A DNA stretch of 64,000 bases from Bimuria novae-zelandiae CBS 107.79 (lineage: Eukaryota > Ascomycota > Dothideomycetes > Pleosporales > Didymosphaeriaceae), in the NCBI GenBank assembly GCA_010015655.1, contig ML976675.1, positions 310,001 to 374,000 on the forward strand, given 5' to 3'. A model generated the notes under the pieces. That model ran no database searches and was not told where the DNA came from. It was given only the letters and a program-made list of their open reading frames with translations. Of the stretch, positions 53,362 to 62,583 are shown in pieces. Numbering within the stretch: the stretch's first letter is position 1; the number at the start of each line of letters is the position of its first letter. The position numbers and the translations under genes are program-made.

Positions 53362-55530
53362 ATGCAAGGTAAGGCTCCACCGTGGCTTCTTCGGGTACCT
53401 ACTCTAACCTGCACGTTTACCCAGCGCTTCCCCTTGCCCTCCCCGCAGCCGCCGCGGGTCTCGCATACCTAAACGCGCGTTATTCGCTCGCCTATGATTA
53501 CAAGCTCCTCTCCACGCAGTTATCTGCGCAATCCCGAAATCGACGCGCCGAATGCAATGACAAGCTCAATCTGTTCTATATGCTCGAGTCGCATGCCAAT
53601 TCGTCGAACCGTCACCACCCATGGATCATATCTGGAGAGTCTGGTGAACAATGGAGCTATGCAGAGGCCTACGAAATCGTCTTGAAGTACGGAACATGGC
53701 TGAAGAGCAAGGGCGTGCAGAAGGAGGAGCTAGTTGCGATGGACTTTTTGAACAGCGAGGTGTTTATCTGGGTGTGGTTCGGCTTGTGGAGTATTGGTGG
53801 GAAGCCAGCTTTCATCAATTGCAACCAGAAGGGAGCGCCGCTGTTTCACACCGTCAGGATGAGTACAGCACGATTGATACTCGTGGGTAAAAATGGGAGG
53901 GACAAATACATGGAGAGTGAAATGAGGGAGCATGGGTTTGAAATGGTCCCTCCACAGGCATACCAACAGGATAATCAGAGGGTGTATGGGTTCGACAGCG
54001 ACCCTGCTCGGGTCCATCGGGAAGTGCAGAGACATACCAACAAGACAGCTTCGCAGAATAAAGAGAAGATCTGGAGCCCCCAGGGCCAGAAACTCGAGCT
54101 CATCTACTTTGATAAACGACTTGAAAATCACATACTCAATCTCCAACCGATCCGACTCCCTGACTCCGCACGTGGAGGCCAGCAATGGGGCAGCATTGGC
54201 GCATTGATATCCACTTCAGGAACGACTGGGTTCCCCAAAGTCGCCAACCTATCTATGGGTAAAGCCCACTTGTGTGCTGAACTCGGATCAGGCCTGCTTG
54301 GTCTCAAGCCTACGGACGTATTTTACACCGCGATGCCCCTCTATCACAGCGCTGCTTCTATCTTTGGTGAGCGCAGAGAATCTAGTCTTTGGTTTGAGAA
54401 AAATGAAACCCAACGTGCTAATACTTCGACCTGTAGGAGTTGTCCCTGTGCTTCGCGTTGGAGGCTCTATCTGCATCGGCAAACGCCTTAGTCACAAGAC
54501 CTTCTGGCCCGAAGTACGCGCCTCCAAGGCCACAATCATCCAATACGTGGGCGAGGCCTGCCGGTACCTCCTCTCCGCGCCGCCCTCTCCACTTGACAAA
54601 CAGCACCGCGTCCGAGCCGCGTTTGGCAACGGACTCCGACTAGACGTCTGGGAGCCCTTCAAAGAACGGTTCGGCATCCAAACCATCCACGAAATCTTCT
54701 CCTCAACCGAAGCTCCAACCGACCTGTTCAACACGTCTACGAACTCCTTCAGCACAGGTGCCATCGCGCGCGCTGGGACAGTGGCGAGTTTGCTAACAGC
54801 CGGCTTTTTTCCAATCATCCGCATCGTCACCGATTCGTCTCCCCTGGAACCCATGCGGGACCCAGCCACCGGTCTTTGCCAGATGTGTGACTATGACGAA
54901 CCAGGCGAGCTTCTCGTCAAGCTCGATCCCGCGAACACCGCGCTGAAGTTCCCAGGCTTCTGGCATGACGCTGAAGCAACATCCTCGAAAATCCTGCGTG
55001 ACGTGAGGACTAAAGGCGACGCGTACTTCCGCTTCGGCGACCTCGTCAAGCGCGACAAAGAGGGCCGCTGGTACTTCGTCGACCGCATTGGCGACACGTT
55101 TCGCTGGAAGGCGGAGAATGTGAGCACGGTGGAGGTAGCTGTCTCGTTGGGGAAGCATCCGGAGATCGACGAGGCGAATGTGTATGGTGTGCAGGTGCCG
55201 CACCATGATGGGCGCGCGGGCTGTGCAGCGGTTATATTAAAGTCTGGGAGTGTTGAGCCCTCGGCTTCCTTGCTGAAGTCGATCGCTGAGCACGCGCGGA
55301 AGAATCTTCCGGCTTTTGCAGTCCCCATTTGGTTGAGGGTTGTGAGGGAGATGCAGACTACGGGCACGCATAAGCAGATGAAACATCTTTTTCGGAACGA
55401 CGGGTTGGACGTGCGGGCGGTCGAGGAGCGGGGAGATGTGTTGTTCTGGTTGGATCCGGAAACGAAGACGTATGAGAAGTTCACGGTGAAGCATTTGGAA
55501 AGGATTGAGAGCGGTGGTGTGAAGCTCTGA
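53362..55530 (+). CDS. FAT1: Very-long-chain acyl-CoA synthetase / fatty acid transporter
   Basis: Exons 53362-53368, 53425-54366 and 54437-55530 give 680 residues. Exon 1 is only seven bases (ATGCAAG), and joining it to exon 2 gives MQALPLALPAAAAGLAYLNA, a hydrophobic anchor. A GTG 20 bases downstream would open the same frame but lies inside the intron. FATP/VLACS features are the AMP-binding loop STSGTTGFPK (about residues 262-271), TAMPLYHSAA, GRLDVWEPFKERFG-like GLRLDVWEPFKERFG, IHEIFSSTEAP, and the VLACS signature DRIGDTFRWKAENVSTVEV. VREMQTTGTHKQMKHLF closes the domain. The enzyme couples import and CoA activation of very-long-chain fatty acids at peroxisome, ER or lipid-droplet membranes. 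It consumes CoA, whose synthesis genes occur elsewhere in the window. Confidence 0.95.
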
Positions 55531-56980
55531 GCTAGGCATGAAAAAGGAGTAAATTACTTACATGGGGCGGAAGCAGCTTGCAGCATGAACAATAGCTACC
55601 TGGATAACGACTTAGATCAGGCTAAGCTCGTGATAGTAGCGGTACGGTTCGACTTTGTCACTGGTCTAGAGTACAAGCCTCAACATAACACTCAACTACT
55701 TATTGTGCAGTCCCAGCTAGCTCGCCGTAAGAATAGGTATCGGGAAGACGACTTCGTTAGAATCGAAGTAACGCATCTTTGACAAGCACGTAATATCAGT
55801 CACAGACTGGGCAACATTGTGCCCAGTCGTGTAGATATAATGGCTAACTTACACCTACTTTGTACCTGGCCGTCTGGTGCCGACGTTAGGCGAGGACCAC
55901 CCGTCGATTTCAAAGATTTGCCTGAGGCATATACTAGAATCGTCATGGTACTTGTCCTGCTCAATCTAGTATGACTGGTCACAACCTCAACGCCAACCTC
56001 ATCATCACGCCACCTCCACGAGGTCGTTGCCTTACAAACACGCCTCAAAGCACGATAGCTTCATAACCTTTGGCTCGACTTGATTCACACGGGTACCAAC
56101 AATCCCAACACCCGTACTCGCTCCACTTGAAGCAGCCTATCTATCTGCCTCCCCAAGAACACCAACCCAATCCCCTTCTCCCGCAAAAACTCACACAACC
56201 ATCCCCCTAACACTCACCCGCCCATCCCAGGCAACAAACCCATGACCTCTTGCGTCGTCACGCCCCTCTCTCTCAGCACCGCGCCTCGCTTTCGTCACCC
56301 GCAAACGCGCATTTCTGCAGGCACCCGCACTTTGCACACCCTTTCTTAAAGCCGGGGCACAAAAAGCTCGACTTTTTGCAGAAAAGCGGCCCCCAAATGG
56401 CGCGTTCACACCTCTCTGCCTGGCAGTGGCGATAGCCCTTTCAGCTTGCATGACCCCCGTCCACGACGAAGCCCCACCGGTTTCGCTCCTGACCGCCTGA
56501 CCGAGGGCTGCGAACAATGGATGGGCGGTCGTCATGGGATGCGTTCACGGGCGAGCGGTCAGGTTGTGTGGCTGGAGCTTCCTTCGGAGGGTATATGATT
56601 GGCGGTGCGTGTGGCTGGTGTCAGATTTGCGGGATGGTGATTCGTGCGGGAACTGCCGATCGAGACGCTGCGCCTCCGGTTTGCTGTGCCCACGACCTTG
56701 CGGCTCCAACAACACTGCCGCAGGCCATGACAAGCGCCGCGGACTGGGGGGAGGGGGGGCATGATGTAAGGCTGTGAGACAGGAAGGGGAGGGGATATAT
56801 AACTCGAGTGGAGGTTTGGGGGATCGTGACTACATACCTTCGTTTGAGCATACAGTACAACCACCACTGCAAGAGCATTCGCAACAGCAACACCCATCAG
56901 CGCTACAATAGTGTTCGTTCGTTTTCTGAGGATATAAGAGAAAATCGACCAATCACCGCGAGACATCGCAGCCAACCACA
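55531..56980. other. Intergenic region with an unresolved small minus-strand frame
   Basis: No firm gene is called. A minus-strand ATG at 56966 opens a 42-codon hydrophobic frame that ends in a consensus splice donor (see the separate entry). The region from 56190 to 56770 is GC-rich with open frames on both strands but no recognisable product. Confidence 0.45.
56559..56966 (-). CDS. Possible small membrane protein, two exons
   Basis: From the ATG at 56966 the minus strand encodes SRGDWSIFSYILRKRTNTIV and then a transmembrane-like ALMGVAVANALAVVVVLYAQ. It ends TK at a perfect GTATGT donor (from about 56838). A plausible acceptor GTCTCACAG lies near 56776, after which the frame continues KPYIMPPLPP and basic, Cys/Arg-containing sequence to a stop at 56559. 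The short N-terminus with one membrane span is reminiscent of small respiratory or translocase subunits, but I cannot name it. The ATG lies 14 bases from the divergent ATG of the next gene, which argues against it or implies overlapping leaders. Confidence 0.3.
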   Translation of the reverse strand: MSRGDWSIFSYILRKRTNTIVALMGVAVANALAVVVVLYAQTKVCSHDPPNLHSSYISPPLPVSQPYIMPPLPPVRGACHGLRQCCWSRKVVGTANRRRSVSIGSSRTNHHPANLTPATRTANHIPSEGSSSHTT

Positions 56981-57691
56981 ATGACTTACCTCCACTACGC
57001 CTCGTCTCGCACCCGCGAGCGCTCCCCCCTCTTCGACGACGACGAAGCCTACTACTCCGCGCGCCGCCTTGTGCGCACAAACTCCAAGCGCGCCTACGAC
57101 GATGACGACGACGACGACTACGACTACGACGACTACCCGTACTCCACCAACTACTCCAAGTCCAAGGCCAAGCCTTCCCGCGCCCTCACCATCCGCCAGG
57201 CCCAACCGTCCCAGCTGGAAAAGTACAACGTCTGGTCGCGCCCGACGTCCTCCTCGCCTAAGCACTCATCGTCGAAGTACTATTCTACACCTTTGGATGA
57301 CGACGAAGATGAGGACCGCACCGTGCGCTACAAGTACACTACGACGCGGTACTCTCCTGCCCCGGCGAGGCACTCACACTCGCACGCGCACTCTGACGAT
57401 GAAGACGAGCGCGAGCGTGAGCGTGAGTTCCGGCTTAAGATCAAGGCGTCGTTTGGACGGCCCAAGTCGTCGCACGCATCCGAGCACAAGGCCATGGCGT
57501 GGTCGAGCGACATATTCCGGCGGAAGGACAAGTGGGTAGACGAGGAGTGGGAGACGCGGGAGCGCGAGCGGGGAAGGCGCAACTTGATTTTCGACGACGA
57601 ACCAGTGAAGGAGAAGAGTGTGAGGTTCCACCGGGTGAAGAGGACGCGGACGGATGAGTGGAAGCCGCTGAGTGGGTGGAGGCGGTCGTGA
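56981..57691 (+). CDS. Hypothetical charged, disordered protein
   Basis: A 236-residue single-exon frame with strong C preference at third codon positions, as in highly expressed local genes. Composition is dominated by Asp, Tyr, Ser, Arg and Lys: a DDDDDDDYDYDDYPY tract (about residues 40-54), a His/Ser stretch ARHSHSHAHSDDEDE, and EREREREFRLKIKASFG. The end, WKPLSGWRRS, follows VRFHRVKRTRTDEW. No fold or family is recognised. The stable core is probably the last 90 residues, which contain HKAMAWSSDIFRRKDKWVDE. Confidence 0.75.
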   Translation: MTYLHYASSRTRERSPLFDDDEAYYSARRLVRTNSKRAYDDDDDDDYDYDDYPYSTNYSKSKAKPSRALTIRQAQPSQLEKYNVWSRPTSSSPKHSSSKYYSTPLDDDEDEDRTVRYKYTTTRYSPAPARHSHSHAHSDDEDEREREREFRLKIKASFGRPKSSHASEHKAMAWSSDIFRRKDKWVDEEWETRERERGRRNLIFDDEPVKEKSVRFHRVKRTRTDEWKPLSGWRRS

Positions 57692-58122
57692 GGGCGTCTT
57701 TTCTTTTTTTCTTTTTTTCCCGCTGGAAGTTTCTGAGTTTTGACTTTCGCTTCTTGTCTCTTTTGTTATCGGGAGGATAGACGGGGGCTGGAGTTCGCGG
57801 GTTGGCTTTCACTAGACTGACTAACTGCTTGCGTTCTAATTCTCGTCTTTTATCTGGTTTTGCGGAGGGAAACTGGTTGGGCTTTCGTTTTGGCGACCGA
57901 GAATGATACCCAGGGTTCGATTGTAACATAGAATTTAATGGAAAATTAGTGGGGGAATTGGTGTTCTTGACGTTGACTTGTGATTATTTGGAGCTCTGGA
58001 TATGCTCTCGTAGATGATTCCATGACGTGATTTCATGAGATTTCCTGCAAAGGTACATCAGCTCCCATGGCGTAGCTCAATATCATACCTGCGTCACCCC
58101 TGTCCTCCAGTTTGACACCCAC
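57692..58122. other. Convergent intergenic region
   Basis: 3' flanks of the disordered-protein gene (+) and the MEMO1-type gene (-). T-rich runs follow the + strand stop. Nothing else is seen. Confidence 0.5.
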
Positions 58123-59280
58123 TCATAGTACGGCGAATGCACTGGCGTACGACACGCTGCTATCGCTCACGCGTACTGCCTCGCTACTCCTCTCATACCG
58201 CACGAACTTGAACTTCCCATCGCCCTGCAACCCCTGCGCTTTCTCAACGGCTGCCATGAAGACGCCAATCGGGTGCCGTCCGCAAACCGTATTGCCCGTC
58301 TCCTGCAGCTGCTCCAGAAACTGCCTATGCTCTCCACTCTCCACTGCATCCATGCTCTCAAAGTCTACCGCTTTGATGCTCTCGTGGATTGGATGTTCCT
58401 TGTTTACCTCGGAAGAAGATCGCAGTTCTTTTGCGCTACCATCAGGCAGCTGGTAGTATGTGTATCGGAAGCGCGAGCCCCAGTGGCAGAAATCAGAGGA
58501 TATGACAAAGAGGTTCCTAGGATCGGCGAGGTAGGGCGCGAGTTTGGCGCCGAGGTCGCGTTCGGTGCTCATGTTCGTTGCGCCGACGAGTATGGGGACC
58601 AAAGGAACTGAGGAGGTATCTGCCTTGAAGCTTGAATTGTGACTGCATAACATGTGAGCAATGTCTCGAGATGATTGAGTGCGAAAGGGAGATCATACAG
58701 TGACAACATCTTGTAAATGTAAGGCAGGTGCATCTCTAGGCTGTGCTCGTCTTCGTCTTGCTGCCTTGACATAGTCTTCAAACCCCACTCTTTCCTGATT
58801 TTGTCTACGAGTTCGGTGTCGACTATGAGATTCCCGAGCGGTGTGCCGTATTCACCACAGGCGGTCGTTGCGGCGCCGGGTAAGCCCCAGTGATGGGATG
58901 GACCGAGTAGAAAAACGCGTTTTCTTCAACAGTAAGCCGTGGACTTTCATTGTATCAAGGGATCCCATACGCATTTGCCCAGTCGGCGCTCTTGTACGCC
59001 CATGCCGCAGCAGGCCCAGAGTAAGAGTATCCAGCATGTCTACATATAGTGAGCCGTGTATCTCTCGCGTTGGAAGTCCTTGCATAGCGTACGGTGCAAT
59101 GATAGCTCGCGCATTTTGCGTGGGTATTGCAACATCGCCTTGCTTGGACGAAGTTGATCCTATGGGCGTTGTTGAGCTCGGTACTTTGGATAGCCAGTTG
59201 TCGAGCTGTTGGGAGAGGGTTGCCCCATCGTCGGTGTACCACGACCCTGCATGCGAGGGATAGCGGATGGTAGGTGCCAT
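58123..59280 (-). CDS. MHO1: MEMO1-family protein
   Basis: Exons 59280-59093, 59039-58971, 58923-58699 and 58642-58123 join to 333 residues. The joins restore family motifs: RAIIAP-HAGYSYSGPAAAWAY across intron 1, WANA-KRVFLLGPSHHWGLPG across intron 2, and YKMLSL-HNSSF across intron 3. The start is IRYPSHAGSWY, the family N-terminus. Further motifs are LDTELVDKI-like VDTELVDKIRKEWG, EDEHSLEMHLPYI, VPILVGATNM, ISSDFCHWGSRFRYTYY, HPIHESIKAVD and CGRHPIGVFMAAVE. The conserved His/Asp/Cys residues line a metal site. Animal MEMO1 binds iron or copper and links receptor signalling to the cytoskeleton; yeast Mho1 is little studied. Without the splices, frames on this strand give misleading short products. 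Confidence 0.94.
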
Positions 59281-59890
59281 TGAAGCCGAAGAGGTTGTAA
59301 GCTGTGTCAGTGCTCTGTTGGAGCTGTTGTAGCTGGCAGGAAGTGGGAGTGATGGTGGGGTACGGTACTGCGTGATACATGAATAGCTCTAGTGGGGCAG
59401 CTACATTCCGGCGACGACGTAATGCTTCCGCAGCATTTGGATTACTTATGAAGGAGCCCAATGCGGAACCGATGGAGAGGTTTGAAGATTCTACAGATTT
59501 ACTGTTCCGCTGGACGAATTCTGGTTGTCAAGTCTGCCAAACGTCCACAGAGCGCATCAGCGGCCCTTCTGCAAAAGGAAGATGAGAGCGTGTGGCCCTG
59601 GCTACAATAGAGCAAACTACGAATTTTGAACTGTGATACAGATCAGATCAACCCGTTTTACCTCTGGAATTGTGGTGGTTATGACATTAGGTACTCGCCA
59701 ATGCCCCTCTAACGCGCTAGATCGCGTCGCGCGTCCAGCCTCCAACACGGTCCTGCACATCTCATCATCATTGCTTCAGCTCCGCTTACTCTTCCATCCA
59801 CGCCGCACACTTTCCCGCTTATACTCTTTAATACCATTCATACCCAACTTCGAATTCTCCCTATCACACACTGCAACATAAACATTCACC
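59281..59890. promoter_or_regulatory. Divergent promoter region
   Basis: 610 bases between the MEMO1-type gene (-) and the 219-residue gene (+). CT- and CA-rich sequence leads into the + strand ATG (AACATAAACATTCACC before it). Confidence 0.5.
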
Positions 59891-60605
59891 ATGGGCTTCA
59901 AGCGCAAACGATCCGTCGACGAGTCTCCCCTGTCCGTCTCCAGCTTCGGCAGCTTCGCAACACCAGAAGCACAATCGCCAATACCACTTTCCAATGGATT
60001 CAGTGCAATGGAACTGGATGCACCCATAAGCAGAGGCACAGGATGGGACTTCTCGAATCTGGGAAGGATAAAGAGCGGCGACTGGAACATGCGCACGCGA
60101 AAGCGATTTCGAGACAATCGACCAGACGAACGCGTCATACACGGTAAGCATGTCAGAGGCTTCTTTCACTCAATACAGTAGAAGCTGATAGGCAACAGAA
60201 ACCACCATCAACAAGCTCTTCTCCGCACAGCGCAAGCAGCCGCACGCCGAACCCATCTCGTCCGATCCGCTGCCCTCGCAACCCGCACTCGCCGTGCAGA
60301 AGCCGCAGAAGTCGACACTGCATTCCTTCTGGAAAATCGCTGCGCCGCCTGTGCAGCTTGCCACACCGCAAATGCAATGTCACCACGACGCGAACGCACC
60401 GCGGTACGACGACTGCGACATGCCGCTTCAGAATGACGCGAACGATGTGGATGTCGACATGGACGTCGATGGGCCATTGGAGAGGAGCCCATTCGCGTGC
60501 ACCGATTGCGGAAGGAACGTATGTGGCACATGTGCTGTTGTTGCGAATGCACGGCATTGCTTACAGTGTGCGACGTCCGCGAGAAACCCGAAACGGTGGT
60601 GGTAG
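59891..60605 (+). CDS. Small protein with C-terminal Cys cluster
   Basis: Exons 59891-60143 and 60199-60605 give 219 residues. The splice joins ERVIHE to TTINKLFSAQRKQ. The N-terminus MGFKRKRSVDESPLSVSSFG is basic then Ser-rich, with a likely nuclear signal KRKR. The middle is low-complexity with STLHSFWKIAAPP and an acidic DVDVDMDVDGP stretch. The C-terminus FACTDCGRNVCGTCAVVANA continues RHCLQCATS, with CxxC, CxxC and CxxC pairs forming a probable zinc-binding module. No function is known to me, but the pattern of this type is conserved enough in appearance to suggest a real fungal gene family. Confidence 0.75.
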
Positions 60606-61037
60606 TACTTTTTAAATGCTTCAGTTGCCTTTGTGAGATGCTGTAGGGTATTGGAGTAGTTCCCTGTCGGGAGGCGCGTCTCTTGGGGGGATTTGGATGG
60701 ATGCCATTCGCGAGGTCTTGAATACGGATACACGGTGTACACTGAGCGTTTGAATAATGACCTTTGAAGAACAAGACTGTAATTTCAAATTATTCCAGTG
60801 CATACGAAGCGGTGCAGTGTCTTCAATTTTGAAAGTAATATTTGATATATCTCGAGCTGAAATGGGCTCCATCTATGAACAATCCAGCTGTACATTCGAA
60901 TCGCCATGCCCTTTCGCACACAATAGCTTACACATGCTTCATTCCCCCCACAATATCTTGACACATCCAGCGCCACATATCATACACCCACGCACCCATC
61001 CACACCATCACCTCCTCTGTCCATCAACCATTGTATT
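60606..61037. other. Convergent intergenic region
   Basis: 3' flanks of the Cys-cluster gene (+) and the mitochondrial-type gene (-). CA-rich at its right side. No gene is seen. Confidence 0.5.
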
Positions 61038-61604
61038 CTAATCCCCATGCATAGCACTCTCCTCCATCCCCAAAACCGCCTGCTCCAACTCCCTCACCCT
61101 CCCCCCAACCCTCCTCTTCACCTCCTCGGCAACCGCCCTATCCCCCCCTTCCACCACCCCCTTATAGCACTCCAACAATCGATCCAACTCCTCCCTCGCC
61201 GCCGCGCGATCGTCCGCCGCATACGTAGTGTTCTTCTCCGTCTCCTCGGCTGCGATCTCGAACTCGTCGCGCGCCGTGCCGTACAGGTCCTGGATCTCTT
61301 CAATCACGGCGTCGATCTTGGCGGCCGCGTCGGGAGAGGTTGAGGGGAGAGGGGACGCGTGTGTGCGCGGCGTGGAAGTGAAGGTGCGGACGGAGGAGTA
61401 GGTGTAGGGCGTGCGGAAGCGCGTCCATGTTGGGGGGGCGAGGAGGGTGAGGTTACGAGATTGGTAGGGTGGTGGAGGCGAGGGGGAGCGCGAGCGTTGT
61501 TGGAGTTGTGAGAAGGAGCGGGGAGTCTGGGTGGTGGGTGCGCGGAAGGTGGTGGTGGTGGTGGTGCGGAGGAGGGCGCGGAGGGTTGTGGCGCGCGCGG
61601 GCAT
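61038..61604 (-). CDS. Hypothetical mitochondrial-type protein
   Basis: A 188-residue single-exon protein. The first 75 residues are Arg/Ser/Thr/Pro-rich with no acidic residue (MPARATTLRALLRTTTTTTF and on), a strong mitochondrial presequence pattern. The remainder is a helical acidic region: AAKIDAVIEEIQDLYGTARD, EFEIAAEETEKNTTYAADDR, AAREELDRLLECYKGVVEGG, then REL/EQAVLGMEESAMHGD at the end. Its heptad-like spacing suggests a helical hairpin. I do not recognise a named family. Codon bias toward G/C at third positions supports expression. Confidence 0.75.
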   Translation of the reverse strand: MPARATTLRALLRTTTTTTFRAPTTQTPRSFSQLQQRSRSPSPPPPYQSRNLTLLAPPTWTRFRTPYTYSSVRTFTSTPRTHASPLPSTSPDAAAKIDAVIEEIQDLYGTARDEFEIAAEETEKNTTYAADDRAAAREELDRLLECYKGVVEGGDRAVAEEVKRRVGGRVRELEQAVLGMEESAMHGD

Positions 61605-62170
61605 TTTTGTGCGTGGGTTGCTGCGATTGAGGGGTGGTATTGGGGTTTAATTGATTGTCGTTTGTTGAAGGAGTTGTGGAAGATTTTTAATGGTTTATGG
61701 AGAAGTGTTGAAGCACGGGGAGATGTTGCTACTTCCGAGCTGACGGAGCTTAGCTGGAATATGTCATTGATGAAGGCGGTGCGGAGTGGCAGAATATGAG
61801 AGCTCGGTATTAGCGACACACCGTAGGTGTTGAAGGTAATCGAAGAGATTATATTGTATAAGGTAGATCTAGTAAAGTGTTTGCGATAGTAGTTTTACAA
61901 GACATTTCGTTTAGCTTAACAGCTTCTTAGGAGGAAGTACGGCTGGCAACTTGCAGCAAGTCTCGGACTCGAAATTTCGTAGACTCAGCTACCCCACTTA
62001 CGCCCACATGCCAGCTCAACGCATCCAGCCAATGAGCCAGCCTTTCTTGATTACAGTGCTGCAATGTAGCACGTATATATATTGCAAATTTCAAAAATCT
62101 ATCACGGAACAGCATCAGCGGGAGTAGTCTAGGTTCGTATCCTGTAACACAAATGGTCTAGTGCCTCATT
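61605..62170. other. Intergenic region before the tRNA-like sequence
   Basis: No protein gene is seen. It contains the promoter of the mitochondrial-type gene and AT-rich sequence around 61850-62110. Confidence 0.5.
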
Positions 62171-62260
62171 CTAACATTCATCCAGTGGTTATGATGTCTG
62201 CTTTACAATTCACGATTGTGAAAGCGCAGAAGGTCCCCGGTTCGATCCCGGGCTTCCGTA
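62171..62260 (+). tRNA. tRNA-Val(TAC)-like sequence with intron; acceptor stem not paired
   Basis: The D arm (ATCCAGTGGTTATGAT), anticodon stem TCTGC/GCAGA, loop TTTACA-C with anticodon TAC at 62204-62206, and T arm GGTTCGATCCCGGG all fit a fungal tRNA-Val. A 17-base intron sits after position 37. The bases upstream of the D arm (CTAACAT) do not pair with the 3' side (CTTCCGT), so it may be a pseudogene or a recombinant. A T-rich run after 62260 could terminate RNA polymerase III. Confidence 0.5.
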
Positions 62261-62583
62261 TCTTTTTGTGATTTTTTTTCCTTTGCGAACCTTGTGTCCT
62301 ATATTGTTTTGGTAGACTGGAGAAAGACTCCAAGGCTCCGTATCACGCCCGTGGTGGTGTTCACGGATTGTACTCTTAAATTTTCTTGTTTTGGTCCGAA
62401 CTCGTTGCCTGCTTTTCATTCAGAGTTTACATGCACGGTTACATCCTGCTATGGTAGCATCAGAGAACGCTGGTGCGAATGCTGGATCTGAGCTTTCCCG
62501 TCTAACAACAGCCCGTCAAATACCGATAGGAGGACGCAATCATTCTACGTCCCATGGCTCTCCATCCATCCCTCCAGGCGCAG
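62261..62583. other. Intergenic region after the tRNA-like sequence
   Basis: Runs of T at 62262-62280 suit a polymerase III terminator. The remainder is the 3' flank of the DUF3433 gene. Nothing else is seen. Confidence 0.5.

Noticed and set aside
56191..56777. Overlapping GC-rich frames on both strands
   Set aside because: Composition alone keeps them open; none has a recognisable domain or a coherent exon.
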